From assembly GCA_038363925.1 (NCBI GenBank), contig JAQQWL010000016.1, positions 1,736,001 through 1,800,000 of the forward strand: a stretch of 64,000 nt of DNA, written 5' to 3'. Below are positions 19,510 to 32,399 of the stretch, in pieces (within the stretch, counting starts at the first letter, position 1; each line of letters begins with the position of its first letter). The translations under genes and the position numbers were made by a program. The DNA comes from Apiospora phragmitis (Eukaryota; Ascomycota; Sordariomycetes; Amphisphaeriales; Apiosporaceae). The notes below the pieces were generated by a model that worked only from the letters and a program-made list of their open reading frames with translations, was not told where the DNA came from and did not search any database.

Positions 19510-22281
19510 ATGGAGCGAGAACCAGTGGTCATACCACCTAATGGGGAGCTCCGTTGGTACTACAGCCAGGCTATGGACATAAATGTTGAGCATCCTTCAT
19601 CCAACCTATTCTCCATCTTACTGCAAGACGCTCTTCCGCATTGTCGAACGCTCTCTGAAGTACCCCCAGGCCGCCCAGATAATAGAGCAAGAATCGACCA
19701 TGTCTATAGGTGTTGGAATCATGCCTACGGGCTCCCCATACCCCAGCTTATTAAGGAAAGCAAGACTACTGGGAAAGGTAATTGGGAAGTCGAACAACAG
19801 ACATTCAACCGCACGAGGACGGAGCGCCAGAACTATGACCTTACTCACCTATACGGATTGTCTACAATTGGTGTCTATTTCCGTGCTTGGGTAGTTGGGA
19901 AAGATGGACAAATAACATCTTTTGATGCCGACGTTGGTTACCAGGATATTGGACATCCTGATGGTGCTAGAATCTGGAATAGTTTTATCGACGCAATCAT
20001 TGGCGATCCTCCTGTTATTCAGGGACAAATTGGACATGGCTCCTCCGACGATGAGCCGATGGAAGATGTACCGCGACCTGATCTTCAAAGCATTCAAGGG
20101 CTATTGAATCCAGAAGTTACGGATAAGGGAGGACAAACACAGCCTGAATCTAGTGCAGCCACCGTGGAAGGACAAGAGAAGTGGGAATATGTTGAAATGG
20201 TGGGAGCTTACCAACATTCGGACGGGAGAGTATCATTCAGGACTGAAGAGAATGGCCAAAGATTCAATATTCCCGGTGACAGGTGGATACACGAACGTAA
20301 TAAAGGGTACTGGTGGGCGGATTCAGCCACCAAGAAAGTGAGGTACTGGTCCTCTGAGATTAAGTGGTACAAAGGAAGGGGAGACAATGAGACCTGCGAG
20401 CAGCCGGCCCGCGTGGTAGGGTCTGAGATGGCGGGGGTTCAAAGCCGTAGTTGTCGGATCTATCTACCGGGTCTTTCTCATGTCATATATCAATATAGAT
20501 CGGCTCGCCTTCACTTCGACGGCGAGTCGTCGGACAGAATCCAACTCCGCGCTGGTGTGCCGCAGGGCTCTCCGCTATCACCGATCCTTTTCATACTTTA
20601 TATTGCTACGTTATACGAAGAACTCGCAGCTCACGAGCAGCTTATCATCGTCGGGTTCGCAGACGACACGAATCTTATTGCCGTCGGACCGGACCACGCT
20701 ACGAACTGCCGCAACCTAGAAAGAGCCTGGGAAACCTGCAGCCGCTGGGCACGTACGAGGGGGATGGAGTTCGAACCTAAAAAGAGCGAGCTTATCCATT
20801 TTACTCAGGGCGCGAGAAGCCTGTACGTTACAAATACGACTCGGTGACGCTATTATTTCACCGGTAACTTCTGCGAGATTCCTCGGCGTATGGCTTCATC
20901 GGAAGCTGCAATGGAAGGACCACGTTTCGAAAGTTAAGGCGAAAATGGCTACACAGACCCTAGCTCTCACTAGAATGGCAGCGTCAGCGTGGGGATGCTC
21001 GGTACAAAGAGCAAAAGAACTCTACACGAAGGTAATCCGCAGCGTACTCGCGTACGGTGCTTCGGCTTGGCACCAAGTAGGGGATAAAGGAAAGGGGCCA
21101 GCTCTCAGCTTCACAGCGGTGCAGAACTCCTGCCTCCGGACTGTGACAGGGGCATATAAGGCGACCCCCCAATGCTACCTAGAGGCGGAAGCGGCGGTAC
21201 CCCCTCTCGATCTCTACCTAAGCGCGAGGGCAGCCAGCTTCGAGGCTCGCACGGAGGCCACCGGCAAAGTACAGCTCCTCCGTGGCGCCTGCATCAAGGC
21301 GGCCGAGATCATCAACAGAGAACGCACCGCAAGGAGGAGACGGCGGAGGCCCCCAGGGGCTAATGAAGCCTATGCGGCTGTATGGCTAAGCGATGTTCAA
21401 CTAGCGTTAGCTAAACATTAGCTCAAAGGTCAAACGGTCGAACAAGCGCTTAAAGAGAAATGGAAACAAAAATGGTTCCACACTACTACTTCTTTACGAG
21501 GCCGCCGCGAACTAGCTGCAGAGTCGCCACCAGACTGGGGAGCGTGCCGCCGCTACGACGATATGCTTAAGCACGAAGCGTCGGTCCTGATACAGGTACG
21601 CACTGGACGAATAGGACTCAGGTCGTTCCTATTCACCTATCGGGTTCCAAACATCCCTACGCCGCTATGCAGCTGTGGTGAAGGCCGGGAGACAGCTAAA
21701 CACCTGATTCTATACTGCGAAGACTTCGAAGAGAGCCGAGAGCAGTTAGCAAGACAGCTCGCCCCTTACCCACTGCGAACTCGCCGCGATCTCGCTATAC
21801 TTACTACAAAGAAGGGCTCTGCCAGGGCAATTGTAAGGTGGCTCCTACGGACTGGCCGGTTACCTCTGTATAAGCTTGCAACGGAAATAGGGGGACCGCC
21901 CGAATCTGGTTAATCTCTTCAGGCCCTGAGGCAAGGGCTACTGGGCTGGTAGGTGAGAACCAGCAAAGTAACGTTGAGCACGCGAGGTAGATTCTAGTAT
22001 ATAGTAGCGTGTATTTTTAGTCCAGCTTCGGCACGGTTTATTACACGAGGAAATAGGTAGATGTACCGAAGGCCTTCGGCCTACGGCGTACTATTATTAA
22101 TAATAATAATATGTCAATATAGGTTCTTGGTGTCGGAGCGCATACCAATTCATCCCTTCCGAACATGTGCTCACTGTATGGAGCACATAAGCTGTTCCTG
22201 AGCCTTGATGTGCCTCCATCTCACGCTGAACCATGCTACAGCGTGCTGCCAGATTGGTTGGTCACACGATCTTATATGTAA
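19510..22281 (+). CDS. lineage-specific hypothetical gene interrupted by a LINE in its intron
   Basis: Starts at an excellent Kozak context (GCCGCCATGG). Exon 1 (19510-20415) encodes 302 residues. An N-terminal region (PPNGELRWYYSQAMDINVEH) leads to a central domain with YGLSTIGVYFRAWVVGKDGQ, an acidic linker (SSDDEPMEDVPRPD) and a Trp/Tyr-rich module (WEYVEMVGAY, DRWIHERNKGYWWADSATKK). A phase 0 donor GTAGGG at 20416 pairs with acceptor ATATAG at 22121-22122. Exon 2 (22123-22281) would add 52 residues (from VLGVGAHTNSSLPNM) and a stop. Without splicing the frame runs into the LINE and stops at 20847, a host-reverse-transcriptase chimera. The splice model is supported by a related copy at 63395-63610 that lacks the LINE. 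Function unknown. Confidence 0.55.
20498..22111 (+). mobile_element. 5'-truncated, decayed non-LTR retrotransposon (LINE)
   Basis: Begins inside the reverse transcriptase domain. Visible motifs are RLHFDGE, then GVPQGSPLSPILFILYIATL and VGFADDTNLIAVG (catalytic FADD variant of YADD), then ETCSRWARTRGMEFEPKKSE. After a frameshift at about 20830 the thumb-like ARFLGVWLHRKLQWKDHV region and SVLAYGASAWHQ follow. A nonsense TAG is at 21419-21421. The tail ends with the CCHC-like knuckle CSCGEGRETAKHLILYC (about 21669-21719). No RNase H domain is seen between them. The 3' end is an ATT/TAA-rich tail (22090-22110), as expected for target-primed reverse transcription. Probable target duplications are TATCAATATA (20488-20497) and TGTCAATATA (22112-22121). 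Confidence 0.85.
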
Positions 22282-22333
22282 TACACCTATTACGAGGTGG
22301 TTGAACCCTAGTTTCATTCATTTTACACACAAC

Positions 22334-24257
22334 CTAGTCATGTTCGATAACAGAAGCGTGCTCTGTAAACCACCAGCTCAACTGTCCGGACCAAGGTATG
22401 GTTCTCCAGGCGACTGACGACTTTCTTATAGAAGCATCACCAACCTCGAGCTCCACATCCTGGTATCCCCTTTTGCCAATCATCAAACAATTACTATTAA
22501 TTGCGATAGGTTGCAGTGCCCAATCCAGCCTGTATTGCCCAACAGAGCTGCGGCTACCGTTGCTGTAAGAAATAAGCATCCCGAGAACTCTCCCGCTGCT
22601 TTTACCGTACTTTCGACATAGAACGACTTCGGTGGCATGAGAAAGCGGACAAGAAGAATAAAACCAGAAGTTGCTGCCTTTAGGTGGGTTACGAATTATC
22701 GTCGATGCCGAAGGACTTGAGTTATCTATCTTGTAAAAGTCCTCAAACGCGATAGCCGATATATAGGCTGAATTAAAACCAGGTTCCGAGTGGCGATGAG
22801 GTAATAGCATCTTAAAGGGTGCATGTGGGGAGACCTGAGACTCGACAGTATCGTAGTCCGCGCTTAAGGGGGTCGACGTAACATCCAAAGACGACTTGTT
22901 GGCTTTGGGTTGTCGTGAACTAGCAAATTAGCTAGCTAGTAATAGCTAAGGCACTTGTACCGACTTACAATTACTGAAACATCATCCGGGTTGGTAATTG
23001 ACGCAATGGTCCGGTCGCGAACCCTGAGGTAGATAGCCTTTAAATATTCATCTTGGTGCAAAGGCATATATACCCAAACTCTTGATTCGCCTGGAAAACT
23101 CCGAGATTGTGAGAAACTCCGTGGATCAATTCCGTCAACATGTTCGCGAATAGTAATGGTTCCGCTAATGCCCAATTGTGCGAAATACCCTTTAACGCCA
23201 GGGTGGTTGCATTGAAGTTGCTGCATCCAGACCTGATCAAAAGCAAACGATGGACTAGGGGTAAGCTTGATCATTTGGGCCGGATTCGCAGCTGGGTCGG
23301 AGATACGGATCGAACTAAAATCCGTTGTTGCCTGGGAAAACGGAAGGATCCGACGTACTTTGAGGCCCTAAGAAATACTTAGAAACATAGAGCGAATCCA
23401 GTAGATGTACACTTACATCGTGCAGTACACGTAGCAGCCGGTGCCCTGATGAGATAGACCACCAGGTTCTCGAATACCCAATGGTAGCTTCTGGAAGGGT
23501 GAGAATATCGGCCGCAGTATGAAGACGCAACTGCTTAACACCACAATAATCCTCTCCAGTCTCGACTCGCGAAATGGTACGTATTGGCCCGTCTTGGTTA
23601 CTAAGATGCGATACGTAGCTAGCGCCATCGATAGTTCTGTATTCGGCATGGATAGGTAGCCGCAGATCAAGAACGGTCTCCCCAGGCTCGGATAGTTCAT
23701 TGCGGAGCCGCTCCGCTACTAGCGCAGCGTACTCTTTCACAGAAAAGTGACATGCAACGAAACACCATAACTCGGTTGGAAGTTGCTTAGACCACGGTCG
23801 CCTTTGAAGACGTCCTTCTTGGAAAGAAACATTTCCTCGCGCAGCGTGTTGAGAGAAGTCGAGCTGCAGCAGCCTTTCTCGTTTAGCTATGTCGATATGG
23901 TCTGGATTGAAAGAAAAGCTTAATGCAGCGAAAACCTCGTTCGAGAGTAGTAATTGAGTGATGGAGCGGCATGCTCGATGAAACCAGTGAACTGATTGTT
24001 TACTGAATTGACATTCGGTGCTGAGACACAAATGGATAGGAGTGCTGTTGTTATCATCTTCTAGTTTGGCAGTCGGAGCAAATGAGCCGCATTGTTCAAA
24101 GTGGAATTCTCGCGTAGAGTCTCCGATCTCGACTGTAATAGAAAAAAGGGTCAGCATCGGCGCTGTGTAAATCGAAGGTTGCATTACCAGTAACAGTATC
24201 ATTAATGTCAATTTCGAAGCGGCAAATTGCGCACCTATTCTCGCGAACACAGGCCAT
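22334..24257 (-). CDS. fungal hypothetical protein with N-terminal Cys/His cluster
   Basis: Exon 1 encodes MACVRENRCAICRFEIDIND. An intron (donor GTAATG, acceptor ATTACAG, about 24136-24191) leads to a long second exon carrying CLSTECQFSK and WFHRACRSITQ. Together C-x2-C ... C-x4-C ... H-x2-C suggests a zinc-binding fold. Then come LPTELWCFVACHFSVKEYAA and DGASYVSHLSNQDGPI. A second intron (GTAAGT at about 23415, acceptor TTCTTAG) joins HD to GLKVRRILPFSQ. A third (GTAAGT at about 22971) joins to the last exon, but its acceptor is not resolved. The layout recalls a large family of uncharacterised Sordariomycete proteins; that is memory, not a search. No catalytic motif seen. Confidence 0.55.
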
Positions 24258-24939
24258 CGTAAAAGGCCACGAGGTGGAGAAAAGACAGATGAAGTTGAAG
24301 GTTTCGTTTCGCACCCGAGATACTGAAGTGCGGCTTATTGCTTTAGTAGCTGCAAATTCAATTGCTCACTCCTAAGAGTAACCAACCTTGTGTACGGTCG
24401 GCACCTTTTTACAACACTCCGAGGTCTACGGGGGAGGAGACACTAAGTACAGCCACTAATGCTGCATCCCGTGACTACGCACGCCCTGTAACATTCTTCC
24501 GTAACACGTCGAAAGGCGGCCACCTGCTAGTCCATGAAGAGTTCAAAATCGTACGCATTATAGAGTAGGTTGGCAGATCGCCTGAACTATGCCGCCGACG
24601 AGGTCTTGGGAGCATCGCTTATCTCCGGCGATAGGCGAAGTTCATATTGGGGGATATCCCTCTAAGACATGTTAATCATGTCTCCAGTGCACAGCGGACA
24701 ACGTCTGGGCGTACGATATGCCCCATTGTGGGGCAACAGATATGCACGAAACAGTTGGAGAACTCAATTGGTAGTCTCGTTTAAGGGTCATATCAAGGAT
24801 CGTCCCAAATACAGCACCAACTCCGGGGACGACTCCAGTCTGGATTCCTGCTTCGGCTAAATCATTCACCACGATAAACACGCGGGACGCCTGCCGTGCT
24901 CCAAACAACGCAGGACAGCCGAGAATGACAAGCGGCCGA
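24258..24939. other. intergenic with a GUF1-like tail of uncertain extent
   Basis: No intact gene. A minus-strand open stretch at 24672-24944 lies just beyond the recognisable GUF1 relic and may be part of the same decayed insertion. I cannot match its translation to the GUF1 C-terminus. Confidence 0.3.
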
Positions 24940-26418
24940 GGCACTGGTTAGCGACAAACTATAGGAGGTCGGCGTAATGGCACATAGTTTGGAATAGCTG
25001 ATGGCAGAGCAATGCGATGGAGGAAAGGCCGAGGCGAAGATCATGGTTTTGGGCTCCTCGAAGCCGGGGTGGGGAGAGGGTAGAATGCCCTCGGAGCCCA
25101 CGGTGGTAAAGGTGTGGCCGATCTTAGCGTTCTGAGTCTTTTTCACGCCCGGTTGAAGTTATAGCCGACCTGCCCTGTCGAAGGACCGAATGCGCGGGCG
25201 GTGCCGTCCAGGACGCGCACCAGACAGATGACACCGCGGAATTCGTTTTATGACAAGTCCACTAGCTGTATGCGCAGGGGCTTCATGTGGTCGCCCTCGA
25301 GCGTGGGCACGTTCCCGACGACGGGCAGGAGCGACTGGACGTTGAGGCCCGTCTTTAGGGCTTCGCCGATGGCGGTGGCAGGGTCAAGCTCGGAAGTAGC
25401 CTCGAGCTAGTCGAGGACACGCGGGACGTCGGCGGCGCTCAGGTCGATCTGGTGGATGACGGGCAGGATCTGGAAGCCCCGGCGAAGACGCGCAGAAGTT
25501 GGCGACTGTCTGGGCTGGATGTCCTGGCTGGCGTCGGCGAGCAGCACGACGCCGCCACATCTGGTGGAAGACCGGGTCACCTTGGCGCGGAAGTCGACGT
25601 GCCCCAGGCTTCGACGAGGTGAGGCTATATGTCATGGAGCAGGTCTGGGCTTTGACAGTAATGCCGCGCTGGTGCTCAACCTCGAGGGTGCCGAGGATCT
25701 GCTTGTTGTCGGCCGAGGAGATGGTGCTGGTAATCTCGAGCAGGCGGCCGGACAGGGTGCTTTTGACCTGGTCGCTGTTGGCGACGATGCACAAGTTGCG
25801 GAGCCGCTTGATGGGGATGACAGCTATGCTGCGCTCGAGTTTAGGGAAGGCCCGCTTGACCGCCGGCGAGGACGAAGCCCAGCGCACGGGGAGGGGAGTG
25901 TCGGCGGCAGGCGCCATGTGGTTCGAGGGGCGACATGGCGGGAGAATACAGGGAGCCTCGTTGGCCGTAGACCAACCGAGGCTATAGAATGGCAAGTGGG
26001 CGCAAACTCGAAGTCGCGTAGCGCGAGCAGCCCATCGACGAGGCTTGGACTGAGAAGGGCGTCGTCGCCCAGCCGGGGAGGGTGGATCGGGCAAATCACC
26101 CTCCGGGGTCCGAAGACTGTTATAGTTCAAGATCGCTTGGAGGACATACTCCGAGAGAGCAGGGCGGCGGTCTGGTTCCAACTCGCCAAGGCATCAAACT
26201 GAGAGAGGGAGTCGGGCACATCTTCGGGTAGGCTGGCATGTAGAACCCGTAGGCGCGAGCTGTTTTCGAGACATCGGCCGGCAAAGCGTGCACAAAGCGG
26301 AGTGTGCGCCTGGGAGAAAGTCGGTCGGTCGTAGTAGGGTAGCTTCGTTTGCGCCGCAAAGACACTTCCTTCGTCTAGTCGTGTCGCGTCGCCTCGGCGT
26401 CTGTTGCGGGCGTTGCCC
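24940..26418 (-). pseudogene. GUF1: GUF1 / LepA (EF4)-like translation factor pseudogene
   Basis: Read on the minus strand, the frame contains [20 protein letters not shown], where a functional factor has the P-loop AHVDHGKST. Then come [20 protein letters not shown] plus QTCSM (switch I/G2 region of EF4) and, in other frames, AQTVANF, LNVQSLLPVV, LVRVLDGT, GQVGY and KKTQNAKIGHTFTTVGSE followed by PGFEEPKTM. GUF1 is the mitochondrial EF4 GTPase. Here the G1 lysine context, DTPGH box and NKxD box are damaged, the frame shifts repeatedly and an internal block is missing, so it cannot make a working protein. Its 5' region (25824-26418) is duplicated at 45186-45606. Confidence 0.85.
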
Positions 26419-29339
26419 TCCGGTGCAACACACAGCCCTGTGCTGAGCGTCACGTGCTGCGACGCACGAGCCAGCTAAAGCGCTTCTTCCAGCCCGTCTT
26501 TGCCCTGCAAGTCGTCGACGCTTCCTTGGATTACCCACCTGTACCAACCCCAGTAGCGACGTCGAGCTTGGAACCTCCTCGAGCATAAGTGCACGCACTG
26601 CTTCTCGGCCCTGCGCTTCGAAGACCGGTCGTCTCATCCTAGCTGCCTGTTGCGCACTTCGGAAATGCCAGCTGTTAACGACTTGCGCCCCCGTTTCGAC
26701 GCCTGCCTTGCTGTACACGCCGAGCAGATGCAGATGCCTGGCTAGACGAGTACATTAGCCATACCCACGGAGACTCCCGCAGAACCAGCAGCCGCATCCC
26801 ACCAGACTATTCTACGGCAATACCCATCGTTGTTCGTTCGTCTGTCCTTCTGGATCGAACAATATCTACGGACCCTGCATTGCCACTTTGCAGAATGTCC
26901 GCCCAGGCAAGTCCTCGCAGCTGGGGCCTCGTTCAATCCGCCCACGACCCCGTCGCCGCGCGAGCAGCGGATCCTCCATGGCAAAGCGCTTGGGATAGCT
27001 GCTGGACAGTAGTCCTGTCGCGACTCGCGCCGCACGTCCTGCGCCGAAGCGCAATCCCACGGACGGTTACATCTTCAGGACAAAAGCTAGCTCACGTGCA
27101 ACTGGCCTGTAGCAGCTTTGTTCTCAAGTCCTTATTGCTTTCATCTTGTTATTGTTCCGGTCCAGAAGATAAGACGAGGTGGAGCTAGTGCCATTCATCA
27201 TTGGCTGACCTGTACCTTTCGTAGAAATAGTTATAATACATCTCAGTTTTGGTATCTCCGTTCGATAAACCTGCTAAGGATGAGAACAATCATCAAATAC
27301 AGAGAGGTCTAATTTTGAAGCGCCACTTCTTTTCAACCAGACCCCAGGTATCCTAGGTGGACAGCTTGGGGATAATCCTGTCGTGGGATCTGGGTTATGC
27401 TTATCTGCGGGGCGCGTAGGCAAGCTTCTGTGTGCGAAATAAGCACCCCAGATTGGGGAGCTAACCCGCTGGCAGCTATTTTCGTACGTGGAGGTGGGGT
27501 TACGGGTACGTATTCTAGAACGACTGTAATTGTCCCAGGACCTTTTAGTGTCCTAGGCACCGAGGATCAACTATTTCAGGCTACTTGACTTCGTCGGGCC
27601 TGGCAAGCGCACGGCGCCCAACACTAACCTTTCCTCAGCAGCATCTCCAAACAGCCCAATATTTCCCTTTGCGTGAAGATGGCCGTCCCTCCACACCCAG
27701 CCGAGTTGGCACTAGAGACCGCCGGCCTTGTGCGCTTGTTGCTGACTCGAGTCTGATTCCATCTCATCGTTCGTATTATCCCATCTTCCGCCGGGCATTT
27801 AGCATACCCTTTCGCGCACGCATCTGGATTGGAACGTGGCCTTCCCCCAATACCCATCTGCATCGAAAGACCGAGATCTGGTGTTGCTCTTCCATCCCAT
27901 CCCCAGCAGCGCTGCCGGCCCAGCTCGAGCTACTTCCCAGCCCACAGCTCTTAACACCACATCCCTAAACCAGGCACGCCTACATCCTATCGCGCGCCTA
28001 CTGCCTTATTGAGCAAGACATTGGCCTTGCTTCCATCTCGGTGCGCAGCCCGCTGGTAGATCCATCGCCAGCGTAGCTTCCTCAGCCAAGCCACCGCCTC
28101 ATCAACCCGCACCGAGCCCTCCACAATCACACCAAGGGCATCTCCCAGCCCAAGTACCATCTTGGTCGGCAGCAACATAGGTAAGACCTCTTCTCTCTGG
28201 TTCTCGTACGCAACTTCCAAACCGCTTCTCTTTAAGCGCACCATCGTCAGCCCAGTAACACTACCTGCCCTTAAATTGCATTGCATCCGGCGTCTCTGGT
28301 TGGTTCGTTCGTTCAAGCACCGCTGCTCGTCGCACACCCTGTTGACCGGAGCTTGTTTCTCATCTCTCTCCTTCCACTACCACGCCTTTGGCCAATAGAA
28401 GTACATCATCTTCCCTACCTGCAGGCTAATTGGCCACTTACACCCCTTCCTTTCTCTTTCGGATCGAGCGATTAATTGACTGGGCTCCCTACGTTAGCAC
28501 ATCAACCGCTATCTCGACCTTCGCACGCCTTTTGTCAGTCCATCATCCACATCACCAGGTAAGTCGGTCTCTTTTTCTTCGCACACTCCCACGTTGCGCC
28601 CTCACGCCTCTTCCCCAGGCATCTTATCCCAGCTTCTCCCATCCAGCATACCCGATCTGACATGCCTAATTCAGCGCGCCGCATTAAGTAAGTATCTCCT
28701 TGGCGTGCCCTCACGCCTCCACAAGTTCCTCTCTTTCAGTACCTCCCCCAACAACACCTTCCAACATTTCTGTACTAGCATGTCCCCTACCCCGCTTAAC
28801 CAAGGCTTCCTCCATAAGCTTTCGTGACCAAGCATCCCTCCAAGTCTTTCTGACCAACCTTTCCTGGCACAGCCCTTGTGATATAGCACGTCTGCACAAA
28901 GTAGACTGGCCAGCCACGGTGGCACGCCCGTACCAAGTCTTTCCTCGCGCGCATCGTCGATATCAAGAAGCAGCTCGGTAAGTGTGCAATTTTCTTTCTT
29001 CGCACCCTGCCTCTGCCAAGTATAACTCGTTCGTTCTCAGACTTAAGGCACCGCCCTGAGTACTAGCACCCCACACCCCTATGTACCTACCCCACCTTCC
29101 ACCCGAAGTCCACATGCCCAGTCGCCGCGGCCAACGTCGCTGTCAGTGTACCTGCGCTGTAGCCTTGTTGATCTGCCCTTCTTGATGGTAGCTACCTTCC
29201 ACACCCTCCTTTCCCGTATTGACGGCCTCGGGCGATTGGCGTATATTTTGCCCTTATTTCTTCTCTTCGCATCCGCTTACTTGGTCAGGTTCAAGTTCTC
29301 TCCCTCCACGTCAACCACTTTGCAAGGAAAAACGCCGTC
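26419..29339. other. GC-rich non-coding or heavily decayed region
   Basis: Many short open stretches on both strands, none with a recognisable family. Pyrimidine-rich segments at 28.5-29.0 kb repeat a TTCGCAC...CTCACGCCTC theme and contain GTAAGT-like sites, so a decayed spliced gene or leader is possible. Nothing can be supported as coding. Confidence 0.35.
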
Positions 29340-30255
29340 AAGCGAGCAATGGCTTCCGAAGCTGAGGGTATTTTCGGCAACCCTCCCTCTGGAGCGGTCC
29401 CCGTCCGCTATAACGGCTCATTCCCCAATCCCCCGTCTATGTTCCCCCTCAGAAATACAGATGTCTGTGCAAACTCTGGCTGCTCCCGAGAAGCTGCCAG
29501 CTCTTTGTGCGTTGGGCTTCCGTTGGGTAGGGAGCCCGGAGATCCCTCAGAGGAGGATGTCTAGAAAGCTCTCTCTATCTTTGAGGATTGGGGCTTCGAC
29601 CTGACTCGGTTTCTGTTGACTTCCGAGACTCCCCGCACCTGCTTTCCGGTCTTACTGTTCTGGACTCAACCCTCCGTTCCATCTCTCGGCTTTCAAGAGC
29701 GGCCCTCCGCTTCCTGGCTTTGTTCGGCGCGAGGGCCAAGACCGTACCAATGGCCAGTTCAACATCACTAGCACTTACGAGCGCCACGTCCAGAATTGTC
29801 TTGAATTCAGAAACCAAGTTTGGGGCAAGATTTTCGAGGACTCGGCCGGCAAATCTCCCTTCTACGTGACTTGGTATATGGGCCAACTGCATACTTCTCT
29901 GCTTCTGGCTGTCGAACAGCAGCTTACGACTATGGCGGCAATCCATAATACGTTCGAGCTTGGAGGAGTCACCGGTATTATGGAGGCGCACAATGTCGGA
30001 GGCCGCGACTGGTGGGTTCCAGGTTATGGTGGCCCTAATGAGTATAAGGCTTGGGTTGGTGGTGACTACAGAGAGGCTGTCAAGCAGAGCGCGGACATTC
30101 TGTCCTGGCTCCTATGCAAATGGAGACGAGGTATCTTGCTTTGGCAAATCATCCACGGCCCCAGGCACGCGCTGAGCCGTGTTTCTTGTGTGATCTTGGC
30201 CGTGTTATTGAGGATATGGTTTCTGAGAGCCGAATGGGAGGTGCATATGGGATAA
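29340..30255 (+). pseudogene. relic of an unrecognised gene family ('WWVPG' family), copy 1
   Basis: Coding-like blocks in different frames: ALSIFEDWGFDLTRFLLT after a TAG at about 29560; NGQFNITSTYERHVQNCLEF at about 29750-29810; then an open stretch from about 29866 with HTSLLLAVEQQLTTM, GLEMEAHN-type spacing and WWVPGYGGPNEYKAWVGGDY, ending near SWLLCKWRR. The second half matches, at protein level, the relic at 54530-55166 (shared pattern WWVPGxGGPxxYKAWVxGDY, then S-x5-WL-x3-W). Frameshifts and stops make it non-functional. Family and function are unknown to me. Confidence 0.5.
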
Positions 30256-32399
30256 ACTAATTTGGTGGAGGCAAGGCTTGTCATAGGGTTGGTTTAGGTA
30301 GCTTCGTGGTGTGATTGTCGCTAATGCAGAAATGCCGCCTTTGTCATTTAGTTTCGCGCCACCATCTCATCATTATCACCATCCTTCTTTAATTACCTTC
30401 TTCAAAACTCTCTGCTGGCGTAGGGGCTCGAATTTTCGACCTTTTATTACTATTGTGATCCTTGCGAGCCAAAGATATACAGTCAGCCAGCAGTGATAAA
30501 CGATCATTTCTAGCGCATATACGTTAAGGAGATCAGAGACCTCGAGCAAGACAAGCCCATCTTCTGCGAGCACCCCACGTGCGTAGAAGGGGAAGTAGAC
30601 TTCAGCCTATCTCCCAGCACAGCGCGCAATAAACAGTTATATGCTGTTGACAGCAACCCCTTACAGAGGGAAGCGAAAAGTGAATTAAATGGGTCTCGCT
30701 CCTATAGTTTCGATCACCCTTGTCCAGACTTCATCGCTCCTTATATCAAATAAGGACCTCTAATGATCGATTACACCCGGAAACCCCACACTATCTAACG
30801 AGACTGAGCGTCGAGAGCATCAGGTAGCGGGTTTGGAAGTATCGGCTGCTGAACGCTAGCAGCGTGGCCCGGTTTGCCTGGTTCGATGCTAACTGTTGGC
30901 AGGCGTATGGAAACAGTTGTGCTAGGCACTAGCACATAGCTAGGCGCTGGCACTTAGCTCTAAAGTAAGGAGTCGGACATGGTGTAGGCCGACCGTTGGG
31001 GGTGTCCGTAGCGTGACAGCCCCCATGTATATTAGTATGCAGATTGACCCATATATGCCTTAGAAAAGACATCAGCGATAAGATCAATACAGGGACCAGT
31101 AGCGAAACCGTTCTATCCAAGGACCTACTACAGAGCGCGTGCGGTTTCCAACACTAACCGAAGAACGGAGAAGCCTTGGGCATCCAGCCCATTGAAGATA
31201 ATAGCCAAGAGCTCATTGGGAAGCTGAAGAAGTCCGAACATCGTACAGCATAGTAGCTGATAGCGGCAATGAAGATTTAGTCAACAAGGACAGAGCCCAA
31301 GCCTGCGAAGGTTACAAGTGCAGAGGGTATATTATTTGTGGCGTTGCGCTGTGGCGCTCCAACGGCGGGGCGGGGTCAATTGGCTCTTTTATGCGATGGG
31401 ATCGTTGACGTCCAGCAACAGGATTGTCTCGTAGATCTATGCTAATCCAGCACTTCTATTGCTGTTGCTGCGCCCGACCACGAGCACATCCCCACTGGCC
31501 TACCTAACCCGTCCCCACCGGGGCAGTTTCTTACTATGCAATGGACACTGGCAGGACATGGAAATGGATTGCTGGTGTAGCCTGTAGATCATCGTGTATC
31601 GTAACTATAAAGACCCTGGTCGCATCGACGGGGCTGGTTTACGCCAATGGTCGTGACAATCGCCTGGCGCAATACGACGGAGGGAGCAAGGGGGTCGCAT
31701 TCATTAGGCATGAGACCCGACTTGGTAATCTGAAATTGCCTGCACATGCCCGCCAAAGGCGACGCTGGCAAGCACATGGCTGGCATGCAGGTCACGGGTG
31801 GATGTGATACTGTGCTGCGTTAGACATCGGCGCGATGGGCACATATTGGGGCAGGACCGGACCAGCGTATTGGGAAGTCGAGAAGCGTTGCGGCAGGAGC
31901 GTCAGGGCATTGTTATGTCGGGCACGTTCGCAAGGCGACGGCCTAGTTCATGGTCTTCGGGCCCACGAACACGGACGCGGGCGCGAGGATAGCGATAAGA
32001 GTGCCACGAGGGATTGGCCTGCGTGCGACTGCGCAGGTAGGCGTCGTCATGAGCATGATCCTCGGGCAACCGCGACCCTTGGCTCGGATGATCGACGACA
32101 AGCCACCTGCGACTTAGCCGAGGAGACATTATTGTCAAGCATGGGCATCGAGGGTGCTGGCCCAGGGCGGCATATTGATCAATCACCTGCTGAGCTTTAC
32201 TACTTTTCACTGGCTATGGCAGGCCCGGGCAGCCAGCCTCTGACTAGACTGGCCACTAGTTGAGATGTGAAAATTAAATGCTCTACCTAACCTGCCTAGT
32301 TCTCACTTTGATGCTTGATCAAACATGCCGTTGACTTCACATACGATTGGCGCTAACCAAGAACAACAGACCTAGTCGGACGACACATCTGCTCATCCT
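30256..32399. other. intergenic, no supported gene
   Basis: No recognisable gene. A 20 bp unit on the pattern TAGGC(A/G)CT(A/G)GCAC is imperfectly duplicated at about 30920-30958. Open stretches at 31.5-32.3 kb on both strands have no family signal. Confidence 0.35.

Noticed and set aside
25456..26202. 248-codon plus-strand frame
   Set aside because: Antisense to the GUF1 pseudogene, which has recognisable motifs on the minus strand.
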